Below are positions 1-10,500 of a stretch of 64,000 nucleotides of DNA, piece by piece. The translations under genes were made by a program, and so were the position numbers. The notes under the pieces are model-generated. The model saw nothing but the letters and a program-made list of their open reading frames with translations, was not told the origin of the DNA and ran no database searches. Position 1 is the stretch's first letter, and every line of letters starts with the position of its first letter. Source of the stretch: Macrostomum hystrix (lineage: Eukaryota > Platyhelminthes > Macrostomidae); NCBI GenBank assembly GCA_950097015.1, contig CATNEN010000015.1, forward strand, positions 1,533,501 through 1,597,500. The letters run 5' to 3'.

Positions 1-88
1 CATAGAGTGTAAAAAATTCCACTGACTTTGTCATTGATTATTTAATTGCTTGCTTGTTTTCTCTACTAGCCTGCAAAATGCTATATTA

Positions 89-140
89 TGTAAGTAATTA
101 TGTAAGTAAGTAAGTATGTAAGTATTATGTAAGTAAGTAT
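89..140. repeat. (TAAG)n-like microsatellite
   Basis: Imperfect run of taag/gtaa units (for example gtaagtaagtaagtatgtaag) directly left of the inverted-repeat element. A shorter match, gaaagtaagtat, lies just right of the element. Confidence 0.7.
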
Positions 141-142
141 TG

Positions 143-1044
143 GTTTTGTCAGCCTAACTGAGAATAAAGCCACCCAAAATGAGAGTCCTGCCTACGCTGA
201 CTGCGAAGGGCCTGGCTGCGTGCAGCCTTAGTCTATGGGCCATAGACAATAAAGGACAAGCCAAGTGATAAAAAGGCATCCAATGTGAGAATCGATCACT
301 TTTTCTCTTTCCCCCAGCTCTCTCCACTCCTCCAAGCGCAACTCCTCCATCACTGCTTCTCCATCACCCACAGTCTCGTTGCTTTCTTGCCAATTTATCC
401 AACACTTAGAATTAACAGAGTTCAGTCTTCACCACTGCAATAAAAATGCCCGCCTCATCTGTGGACCGCCAGCGACTCATCGCGGCCATTGGAAATGGAA
501 GCTCACTAAGGGAGAATTTACACCCTTCCTCAACCCATCGGAACTGGCCAGCAGTGCGCTGAAGGCACGGATCAAAAGCCGCCTGGCAGACGCTGGACTA
601 GTCAACGAGGAGGCCGTTGCTCCAGATGGCGACAACAAAGAGGAGTGGCGATTCATGCTGTTAGAGAGGGAGGCGCGCGAAGCGATTGACGACACAGTCA
701 CTGCTGGGAAGGCTGCTGCGTGGGACCTGCATTGCAGACGACTCTTTGGGCAGTGCATTGAGGGACGGCTATTTTAACTCTTTACTGTACTGTATCATCC
801 AGTGTTCCTGTTTCCGTTATTCCATTCAAGCTATTGGCTAGTCATATGGCTCAGATGGTATAAAAATAAAAGAATACGACGCATAGACCAATCGATTCTC
901 TTATTGGATGGCTTTTTATCACTTGGCTTGTCCTTTATTGTCTATGGCCCATAGACTAAGGCTGCACGCAGCCAGGCCCTTCGCAGTCAGCGGAGTCAGG
1001 ATTCTCATTTTGGGTGGCTTTATTCTCAGTTAGGCTGACAAAAC
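143..1044. mobile_element. DNA-transposon-like element with ~155-bp terminal inverted repeats
   Basis: The left arm (143-298) and the reverse complement of the right arm (about 889-1044) match over about 155 bp with about seven differences. Both arms begin gttttgtcagcctaactgag and each contains the short palindrome GTCTATGG-G-CCATAGAC (231-247 on the left). The roughly 590-bp core has an open frame at 379-777 (132 codons) with an acidic/basic C-terminal half and no family I recognise. A second frame from an ATG at 446 is partly open, so the core may be frameshifted. No clear target-site duplication is visible; both flanks are TA/TAAG-rich. It is most likely a non-autonomous or decayed DNA transposon. 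The superfamily is not assigned. Confidence 0.75.
379..777 (+). CDS. Unrecognised 132-codon open frame inside the inverted-repeat element
   Basis: This is the only sizeable frame in the transposon-like element. Its second half is rich in charged residues (for example KEEWRFMLLEREAREAIDD) and looks more like protein than noise. The first 30 residues read through AT-rich sequence and may not be coding. I see no DDE motif, helix-turn-helix or zinc finger. An AATAAA lies downstream near 864. It could be a decayed accessory protein or a chance frame. Confidence 0.3.
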   Translation: MLSCQFIQHLELTEFSLHHCNKNARLICGPPATHRGHWKWKLTKGEFTPFLNPSELASSALKARIKSRLADAGLVNEEAVAPDGDNKEEWRFMLLEREAREAIDDTVTAGKAAAWDLHCRRLFGQCIEGRLF

Positions 1045-2096
1045 TAATATTATGAAAGTAAGTATCTGTGATCTTATCTAATGAAAACCATGGCTCGCAC
1101 GATCAATCAAGCCTACTGTAATCGATACACTGCACGATTGTCTATGGCTAAAACTGGACTAAATAGTTATAGTTTGTTCGCTAAAGATGCTATACAACGG
1201 AGATGCAAGCGATGCAAATCAGTTCTAAATAAAACAAATGAAGACGTGTTCATGCGAGTGTTCATATATGGACCAGTATATAATCTATCTGAGAGCACGT
1301 TTAATCATGAACATGAAAACATTGTGATATTTAATGCATATTATATAAGGGACATTTTATATAATAAGTTAAAGGTCATAGTGAAGATAATTGATCTATG
1401 ATATTGCATGCATAAATTCAAAACAGCCCTTTCTTATTTTGCTACTTTCAAAAGTTTCTGCCTCTGGCCAGAACAAACTGAAATTCGCGGCCATGCATCA
1501 TGTGGCTTATCTTTAAGCAAATGTACTTTTCTTTGCAAACCAACTTGCTGGATACCAATGTCAAGCTAAAAGCTTGAGGGGAATGAGACACCAGACGGGG
1601 ACTAGAATCCAGAGAAAATTTATGAGCCGATTTTGTGTCCAAGCAGCAATTTACAATGACTGAAACGGGCCGGGCGTACGCCTCTTTGTCGAGGCCTGGG
1701 GGTGGGGCGGGGGGCGGGTTCGGCCGCGCCCCCCACCTGCAGCGCGTGCAGCTCTCTGATGGGGAAGCATGTAAAATCACGGGCCTCTTTGCTCTGTCCC
1801 TGTGAATCGCCCCGCACAATTCGTGAGATTTGATCCGGACTGAAGTGGACCGCCTGCTTGGCTGATGCTGGATTTGCACCTGGGGGAGGGGGTGCAGTTC
1901 GGAAGGCTTTTATCTAATCTGCGGTAAACTTTGAAAGCTATAAAATGTGCAATCATTCCTGATTTGCGGCCATCTGTTCAGATCCGCTTGTTAGCTCACT
2001 GTTTAATCCGAATCAATTGCGCACACCCACGTCGATAAACTTGCTGCGACTGACTCTGATTCCGGGAAAAGCCTGAACCAATTTGTTGTCTTTCAG
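1045..2096. other. Upstream region of the GPCR gene
   Basis: No convincing gene. A sharply GC-rich patch at about 1668-1745 contains GC-box-like gtggggcgggg and can fold on itself (ggggcg against cgcccc). It may be promoter sequence of the GPCR gene, but no start site is defined. The open frames here look like chance. Confidence 0.35.
2086..2096 (+). promoter_or_regulatory. 3' splice acceptor five bases before the GPCR start codon
   Basis: The sequence tgttgtctttcag|gcacc-ATG places a strong pyrimidine-AG acceptor at 2096, leaving only five bases of 5' UTR before the ATG at 2102. It is either the end of a 5'-UTR intron or a spliced-leader trans-splicing site; the sequence alone cannot separate these. 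Confidence 0.6.
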
Positions 2097-2101
2097 GCAC
2101 C

Positions 2102-3553
2102 ATGTGTTGCCAGACTGCGAACAATATTTCTTACCTGTGCCACCAAGTGCCAGCAACCAACTCCTGCAACATCGTCTTCACGTACTTCAGCCAGTTCAAC
2201 CGCAGCAACTGGGTCGGTCCTTGGCTAGAGTTCATCGCCTTCCTACTCATTTTTGTGCTGTCGACATGCCTGAATCTGCTCATGGTTCACCTGTTTGCCA
2301 AGAACAAGCAGGTGCGCAATTGGACCAACCTGCTAATCACAGCCATTTGCCTGAGCCGATGGGTTATGTCGGTGACCACGCCGTTTCTCGGCGTCACTCG
2401 CCTCACGAGCGATTGGAAGCTGGGTGAAGCTCTTTGCAAAGTTATCCCCAGCCTTCTGATCAGCTTCGGATGCCTGACCACCTGGTTGCTCTGCCTGCTG
2501 AGTCTGGATCGCTACAAGGGCATTGTTGGAGGCCAGCCAATCGGCCGCATCAGCCGTCGGCGCAGTCTCCTGCTGGTCCTCATCGTGCTGGTTTCCGGCC
2601 TAATGGCTGCCCCCTCACTGGCCTTCTTCACTGTGATATCTGCTCAGATTCAATATGGCGCTCACGTTGAGGTGTGCGCGTACAATGTCAGACCTGAGCC
2701 TGAAGCAGTGTTCTACCACAGTTACACGCTGATCCTGGCCATTGTCTCCATCGTGATTCCTCTCGTCGTGTCCACATTTTGCTACGCCGCAATTGGTCGC
2801 GTCGTGTGCATCAACAGACGTCGGCTCATTCGCAGCCTATCGCAGCAGGATCCGGCGAACAGTGGCGGCGGAGCCAGGCCCGAAGTGGCGGCTGTGGCAG
2901 TCGAGGCTGCCGCAGCAGCATCATCAGTGGCACCGGCAGAAGCAGAGGCTGCGCAACCTGCTCACAGTGTGAGATTTGGCCAAGCACCTGACGGCTTGCA
3001 GATCCAGAAGCTGTCCAGTCAGAGCAGTTTGCACCGATCGAGGTGAGTTTTGCTTGTTTTGGCCAATCCTTCTAACTACACGGCCAAGCTGATGTTAGTA
3101 TTGATACTCGCTTGCTTTATTGTAACATTGCCGATTCTCAGAAGCGAAGTAAACAACGCGATTGGAGTTTCCGCGGCTGATAGGCGCATCACCAGAACTA
3201 GCACAATATCCATGGGCCAGCAGAGATACCAGCGCGATAAACGCACCTTCGCCATTCTCGTGCTGACGGTGTCACTGTTCTGCCTGATGAACCTGCCAGT
3301 CGCTGTGTGCCTCATCATTGTTGCGGCCGACATCATCGGGCAGCGACAGAGCCTGTCGTCCAGCTCATTCGTGATCTCGGTGATTGTGATGTCGGCGAAC
3401 TCGGTGGTGAACCCGCTGCTCTATATTTACGCTGGCGAACGATACCGCGAGGCGGCCTCAGACCTGGTGGGCTCATTGCGCTCTGCTGCCGCTTGCTCAA
3501 AAGCAGGCGGCGGTACGCGCGGCGAGTCCACAGGCGGGATGCCACTTGGTTAG
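2102..3553 (+). CDS. Class A (rhodopsin-family) G protein-coupled receptor, orphan
   Basis: Two exons, 2102-3042 and 3142-3553, separated by a 99-bp GTGAGT...TCTCAG intron, encode 450 residues. Seven hydrophobic segments are clear: TM1 ~41-65, TM2 ~75-97, TM3 ~115-136 followed by LDRY (135-138), TM4 ~154-176, TM5 ~207-231 with Pro220 and Tyr228, TM6 ~349-374 with F..C..NLP, and TM7 ~388-410 with NPLLY (404-408). Cys112 and Cys192 can form the usual TM3-ECL2 disulfide. The N terminus has two N-glycosylation sequons (NIS, NRS). The third intracellular loop is long (~115 residues) and Ala-rich. It should signal through G proteins at the plasma membrane. TM2 and TM4 lack the usual Asp2.50 and Trp4.50. 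The ligand cannot be inferred. Confidence 0.9.
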
Positions 3554-3730
3554 CGCCTATTAATTTTAAGTCTCTAGTAGAAAATTATTGAGCACTTCAG
3601 TAGCTGCTCGACACTCACCTGCGCATGCGACAGACAACGCAAAACTCCTTGATCTTCGGGACAAAAATATATTTTGGCAATTTTATTGATTTATCAGATC
3701 TTAAACGTAAATCCTGTCTTACAAAGTTAT

Positions 3731-3736
3731 AATAAA
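3731..3736 (+). terminator. Poly(A) signal AATAAA for the GPCR gene
   Basis: Canonical AATAAA 178 bases after the GPCR stop codon, with U/GU-rich sequence downstream (ccactttttgttg). Confidence 0.6.
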
Positions 3737-4041
3737 ACTTCCCCAGACACACCCACTTTTTGTTGAATTATAATAACTCTTGAGGACACCTATCGTGTGC
3801 TGAGAACAACTCAAATAGAAATACTTTTTTTATTTTTTGAGTTCTCAGATTCTCATTAAAAGTTGTCGCTGCAATGGAAAAAGTTCAATAACAAAAGCAT
3901 CTTTGAAATGGCTTCGCTCGCCTCGTGACCATCAAATGCAGCCTCGGATTTTCTAACCATAGAATGCACATTAAACATCCATGATCTAATACATAATGCT
4001 TGTTATTTTTGTTGCACTTAAATACACTGTTTAGTTCTGTT

Positions 4042-4126
4042 TAGTCTATGGTTCAAACTGCTTTCATTTCGGGACCATCAAATGATTTGATGGTCCTGGA
4101 ATTATAGCACTTTAAACCATAGACTA
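4042..4126. repeat. 85-bp foldback hairpin (palindromic element)
   Basis: The two 42-bp arms pair at about 83%, with perfect outer arms (TAGTCTATGGTT / AACCATAGACTA), a perfect inner arm (GGACCATCAAAT / ATTTGATGGTCC) and a single-base loop. The outer arm resembles the TAGTCTATGG motif within the 143-1044 inverted repeats. It is probably a tiny foldback element. The loop is too short for a typical miRNA precursor. Confidence 0.6.
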
Positions 4127-7100
4127 GGCGTTCCTGGCAAAGAATGAGCCCAATAACTGTCAATAAAATAAGCAATCGGATTTTATATACTGACGTATAA
4201 CGAAGCAACAAAAAGACAATTTTCCAGCCAAACTAAAGACAATTGGTAGGATTATATAGGAAACATATTTAGTTTCTTTCAATAATAGGCAGTGCATTAA
4301 ACGTTTCACAAACTCACTTAAACTGAATTTCGATTTCAGCTCGATCAATGATAATAGACTTGACACCGTGGTCAGCAATAGAAGCGCTGGAATCTCCAGA
4401 AGCGACATGCAGACTCACTTAAATGCATGCCTGGATTAGCCTCAGCTACAGGAGACGTACCCTGTAAAACATTAGAAGCGAATCTAGCCACACTGTGCCG
4501 ACGGATCGATGACGTATCGTTCTATGTTGACTTTACACAACGAAGTTGGACTGTCGACATTCTGCAGCAGGTGCTGGTTGCAATTTCTTGCTGGCTGCGT
4601 CACAGTTGATCAGAGCTCAGTAGTCTCTAGCGCAATTTTTTTCTGTCCACAACTGCAGATCCCCGCAACTGTCCTCTGCACTCTGGGCGATCGCTGAAGC
4701 CACTCCGACGTCGGTGCGTCGTACATCGTACTGCATGCGATTGCAATAGAAGCAATGGAAGATGCGATTCGACCGAATTTACTTGAGGCTGAACTGTCAG
4801 CCAATAATAAATTTGACCTTATTTGAGCTCTCGAGCCATTCGATTTTAAGAAGCTCAGCGATGCCAGCCAGCCACACCAACTGTCGATTTCCCTTTGCTT
4901 CTCCACCAGATTCTGAGCACTGATTGCGTCAGGTGACGTGAATTCATTTGAGAGATTGAAAAGCTTGTAAATCGGCTGTACGTGTGTAATGCAGAAGCAG
5001 ATTAAATGACTCTATAGATATAATAGATTTCCATCAATGGTGACTAGTAAGCCAACTATCGGGACACCTGCAAATAAGCGCGGAGCATATGTTGAGCAGT
5101 GTTTGTACCTTGCTGTGCAGCTGTCAAAGCTACGGCGAAATGCTCGAAAAATAAGGTGTATGCAAAAGCCTGTCGCATTTGATTAAAAAGTATCTGAATT
5201 TATTGGAAATAGACAAGTCTGAGCCATAGACCAATTGTAGCTGTACTCACCTAATCTAGCCCGCTGTCGGAATTGAAGGCAAGTTTTCGGTTTTTCCAGA
5301 GGGTTGTTTGCTTCGTTTGCAAAATGTCATTTTCGAATGCTTGGTGGTTGTCGGAACTCACATCACTTCAGACCTGGCACTACCGTAAACTGTTTGAATT
5401 AAATACAAATATTTTAGACTCTGTTGCACATTTGACAAAATAAATCGAGAAAGCGTATAGTGGCATGAATTATCTGTTCGGAAAATATGATTGACATGGA
5501 ACGACTGTCGTTAGCTTTCTAAGAAAGCTACAAAATACAAAATAATAGATAAATTTATTATTCTCAAGACGTGCGTTGAATGTTAAAGGATAACTAACTC
5601 AACGCAGTATATAAAGAAATTAGTGTCCGTTATGCTACGTGTAATTTTTGCAGTTGTAACTCGATAAAACCTGAAAACTGTGATAGTGATCGTGACAGTG
5701 TACATGTCTGATACACTGACCTGTATAGCTGGCTAGAGCTAGAGGTAGCATTATCCTTTATCAAAGGAGTATTTCAGCTTCTGCAGATCCACGTGTCCTA
5801 AATAGATATTTGTTTATTATTAGAATATCCATTTGCAGTAAAGAAAGGTATATTACTTTTTGAAAGGATGCCACGTAAGTTTTGCTTCTATTTTCTTTCT
5901 GTTGACACGCATTATCTAGGACTTCAAAATAATGCCCATTATTTTCTTGTATACTTAATGTAACAGGGCTTATCACTTTTCTGTGGCAGAATATCACTAG
6001 GCACAAGCTATCTCTCTGAGGCTTTTATAGAACCAGTCTTCACTGAGCATTTCCATTGATCAGAGGAGGATCACAACCTCAAGAAACCAGCTCTACATCA
6101 TACATTCCCAAACTTATTGCTCAATGATAGTTTTATTGGCCTCATGCCAGTGGCACATTGTGTTCTTGCAAAAAATCTGGAACCACATATATACATAAGA
6201 TACAATAAAATAATACAATAAATACAATGGCCACTGGCCACAAGTGGTCAGGAAAGGGGGGCATTGTCAAAAAAGCACGTTTAGCTGCGCAGTCTCTGAT
6301 GAAGGTAGCGCCATTGATCTGATCAGGCGCCATATATATATATACATATACATAGAATAATTTGTATGCATAAGTAAATTTTACAGAATATTTATAATAA
6401 ATATGACATGTATTTTATTTAGAATTTATATTTGACAAATTCATGCATTTAACTAAAAACATTGGTACTAATTTTATTTTCAAAGAGTGAGAATTAATGC
6501 ATCCCTATTACATTAATAAGCCATCCCAGCTATATCTATACTTAATACCTAGCATGTCTGTAGCATGTATTTGTAAGCTTGCTACAGTATAAGCAATGTC
6601 CAACAAAATTATTGTATTTCCCATTCAATTAAGATTTTAATGTAGCACCATTGATTGTCATTGATTGGCAACAGTGTTAGATTATGTAAGTAGAATGCCC
6701 ATGCGTTAAGCTTTAATAAGTAAAGGCCAAGGATAGGCCTAATGTGAACAGAAAAATATAATCCACTAACTTACACTAAAATTTACATTTGCAGTGGAAA
6801 AACCTGGTTACATAAAAAAAATAAAAAACATTAATCAATCCAGACTTCAGAAATAATTAGACAATCTACCTACTGACAGTGATGGCAAAAAATCTATTTA
6901 TAGTGGGACATACATTATCCATTGAAATGATCACAAACTAAGGCTGGCAATAGTTTAGTGAAATTTTACATAGCTTCATTTCACTATTATTGCATATTCA
7001 AATGATTGTAAACCAAAGCTGCTATATAAGCAATTTCCGACAAAATGCTTTGTTTCTGTACTGTGAAAAGTATTTGATTGGAAACTGAATGATTATCATT

Positions 7101-7284
7101 GGTCCTAGCTAAGCAACTTTTGGATGCACCTATAAGCTATAAGCCATATATCTACAGCCATAGCTAATTTCACTAATTGGCACAGGTCGCTGTCAAGGCT
7201 TTTGCGGTATGTGCAAACCCCGCTGGGTTCGACTTGTTGACAATATCTATCCGAAGAACTATTTGGTAAGCCACTTTATAACTC

Positions 7285-7430
7285 CAGTTTAAGGGGGAGG
7301 AGCTGCTGAGAGGTCCAACGCATTTGCCTCTTGCATTAATGTTTGGGGTTTGTCTTGCACTTGGTCCAAACTCCAAGAGTGCACACTGCCTGACGATTAG
7401 AAAGTGCTTAGGAGTCAGCGCTGGCTGTGG
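7285..7430 (+). mobile_element. Degenerate tRNA-type SINE copy
   Basis: Shares blocks in order with the better-preserved copy at 32012-32290: tccaacgcatttgcctct (against tctaacgcgtctgcctct), tttggg...ttgtcttgca, and cacactgcctgacgat...aggagtcagcg. The B-box part is lost. It lies upstream of the first EFR3 exon recognised. Confidence 0.55.
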
Positions 7431-7533
7431 GTACAATGTCACCAAATGATGTGCCATTGCTTACAGGCCTCCAGCAATTATTATGATTGATTAAACTCGA
7501 GTGTAATCTTGTATCTGCACAAACACACTGCAG

Positions 7534-10500
7534 AACAAGCAGCCGAATGGGCCGAAGCTGAACTCGCTGACGCACTATTCCTGCCGGAATCCAGAGAAAC
7601 TAGCTCGCATTGCCGAGTATTTGGAGACCCGTCTTCAGAGCGATCTGTATCGGAGAAAGACTGGGTGAGTTGTCCGCAGACTTGTGCATCGAACTGTCAT
7701 TTCTCTTAGTTTTTAAGTAGTTTTTTGCAATTCATTAGCAATATATTTTAGTCACGTCTTTGTCTCTATGGATATCATTGACAACTTGATCAAGAGCTGC
7801 CAGAGGCTTGACAATTTCATCTGCACCTATTTGGCCATGGTGACTAGCCTATTGGAGAACAAAGACCCGGAGCTGCAGGTTTGACATGTGTTGTACTTTT
7901 GTATTGATTCTTCTCCTAAATCCTCTAATAGGGATTGATTCTTCTCCTAAATCCTCTAATAGGGATTGATTCTTTTCCTAAATCCTCTAATAGGGATTGA
8001 TTCTTTTCCTAAAACCTCTAATAGGGATTGATTCTTCTCCTAAATCCTCTAATAGGATTGATTCTTCTCCTAAATCCTCTAATAGGGATTGATTCTTCTC
8101 CTAAATCCTCTAATAGGGATTGATTATTTTCCTAAAACCTCTAATAGGGATTGATTCTTCTCCTAAATCCTCTAATAGGGATTGATTCTTCTCCTAAATC
8201 CTCTAATAGGGATTGATTCTTCTCCTAAATCCTCTAATAGGGATTGATTATTTTCCTAAAACCTCTAATAGGGATTGATTCTTCTCCTAAATCCTCTAAT
8301 AGGATTGATTCTTCTCCTAAATCCTCTAATTGGGATTGATTCTTCTCCTAAATCCTCTAATTGGGATTGATTCTTCTCCTAAATCCTCTAATAGTGATTG
8401 ATTCTTCTCCTAAATCCTCTAATTGGGATCGATTATTCTCCTAAATCCTCTCAGATTGTGATTGCTTTATTTCTACATTCTCATTTGTGACTTCCCAGTA
8501 CTTCAAATCCTCGGTAATGTATTTTCCACATGTGAGATCCTCAGATTGAACTTGATCTTCTTCTAGATCCTCATGTCGGTATTTCCCAATTCCCAAATTT
8601 TCGGGCTGGGATGTCATATCTTCTGTATCCTCAAATAGGGATCTTCTTGCTTTCTAGATTGTCAAATCACTTACACCCAGATCACCACATTTAGATAAAA
8701 GTTTTGCCAATATCACAAGACATTTTTTAAACCGCCTCAAATCGCAGATGACCGGCACTCAGAGCTTTGAGAAGTTCTCAGAAATCGACAAGGAGACGCC
8801 TAACTATCTGAAGGAGTACGCCACCCTGCTGGAGTGCTTTGTGAAGATGTGCCACGACGCCAGTCAGGATGAGGCAGTGCGCTCAAGGGTCAGGTGCGCC
8901 GGCCTTCAGGGCATCATGAGCATGATGCGCAAAGTGGCGTCTGACGATTTGCAGATAAACATCTGGGAACAGGTACACATGAACCAGATTCTATGGGGCA
9001 TCCTGTTCAATCTGGAGGAGGGACTGCAGGTGAGTGACTCTAATTATAGTGGTTTTTATTTGATTACTCGCTCTTACCAATTCGATATGTCATTTCTGCG
9101 GTTAGGATATCATCAAACAAAGTGCTAGTGCCGCAAATAAAGCAATACTTTCCGGGTTTAATTGGCGTGACAAATGCTTAGCTCACGCGGCTGACTTGTA
9201 GGAAGCAAAAAATAATTCTGATACCCACTGCCTACTTCACCATAGCTCCCAAACCAAATTAGTGAATTTCGTGAAAGTCCATTAAATTGTGAGGAGTTTT
9301 GCGTGTTGATCAGACACACGAAACTCCCACTTCTAGACAATGGGGAACAATTGCCTAGTAATTTATAACAGTCACGTGACACTTACTGCCATTGCTTCTT
9401 GTTCCTTGGTAGTGAGTAGTTCGTAGTCTTTGGTCTTCGACAGCCGGCGGTTCTTCTTCTCCTTGTACTGATCGACCGTGAAGTATCGGTTCTGTTGCTT
9501 CTTAAGTCTTTGTAATCTTCTTGTCTTCTTTGTCTTCCTGGCAGCTGCTTGAGTTTATCTGTTGGCCAATAATTGACGAGAGCGAATCAGATTACGTGTC
9601 GGTTTCCTCGAGCTCGGAATTCACAATAGAAACGTGCGCCCTAGTGAACAATTGAAATCTCTCTTGTATATCTCTAATAGGTCCTCCTGGAGGGCGTCTT
9701 CTTCGTTACCTCCGAAAGATAACGGATAACTCAAATCAAATCATTAATCCTCTAGGAATGTATCCTAGGAAACAAGGAGGCCTTTCTCAAATGTATCGAC
9801 GATATGTGGCTCTCGTAAACTTAGTTCGATTCAACAACGATTGCTAGCAATAAATAACTCTGTCTAGTAAAGCGCTTACCACTTGTCTTTCCCTCAGAGA
9901 TGAGTCCTCTTCTTCGTAAGATGTTTTTTGAAGTCCGGTGGACCCTCCGAGTCTGAATTTTCAGCTCGGATTTTCGCTTGTATTTATAGTAAAATTTTGG
10001 GGAAAAACCGGTTTTACTACCGGGTGTTTGCTTAGGTCACACCTATTTGTTTAGTGAGTCATGATTGTGAGTTTTACCATATCTGGAATATTGTGTAAAT
10101 ACAGATGCAGAAACCAATGAGTCATAATTGTTTGTTTTACCATAGTTAGATTTCAAGCAAATACAGCTGTCGAGAACCGGTTCTCCGGTTTCATGTCACA
10201 TGACTTTGTTTCTAAAAATAGCGCATGACTCATTCCTAAAAATAGATTAAACGTTATGGCTGAGGTTTCCTTGTGACATTACTTTAAGTAGCGCGTTAAG
10301 CAATAAGCATATTTTACAACTCTCTACAGTTGATCACAATCAAATAAACTCGCTATTTACAATGAACTAAATTTCAAAGCCGTCTAAGACAGCACCGTCG
10401 AGATATTCAGCGACTCTTGACGAAATCAATGAAATCCGTTTTCAGGATTTTCATGCCGATATTGGTTGATTATAATTTTAGGCCAGCGAGGAAGCCGCGG

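Larger units (their letters stand above)
3737..7533. other. AT-rich spacer between the GPCR and EFR3 coding exons
   Basis: No gene recognised. The first coding exon of EFR3 should lie here or further upstream but was not found. The region holds a near-perfect hairpin (4042-4126), a 19-nt palindrome TAGCTTTCTAAGAAAGCTA (5512-5530), a short (TA)n run near 6332, and a degenerate SINE (7285-7430). Two related copies of a roughly 35-bp sequence (6575-6610 and 7016-7047, sharing taagcaat-tcc-acaaaat) are also present. Confidence 0.5.
9030..10481. other. EFR3 intron with a minus-strand promoter-like insertion
   Basis: This 1.45-kb intron has no large tandem array. Read on the minus strand it has a TATA box (9981-9988) preceded by repeated AP-1 and Grainyhead-type sites, a possible first exon of ~75 nt ending at a GTAAGC donor (9879), and two short protein-like open stretches (9621-9740, 9387-9554). 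It could be an LTR with the start of a decayed retroelement, or a nested gene. Confidence 0.45.

Noticed and set aside
1081-1401. 106-codon plus-strand frame beside the inverted-repeat element
   Set aside because: AT-rich, no domain, no splice or promoter signals; looks like chance.
4042-4126. miRNA precursor
   Set aside because: The terminal loop is one base and the stem is too long and even; a foldback element fits better without small-RNA data.
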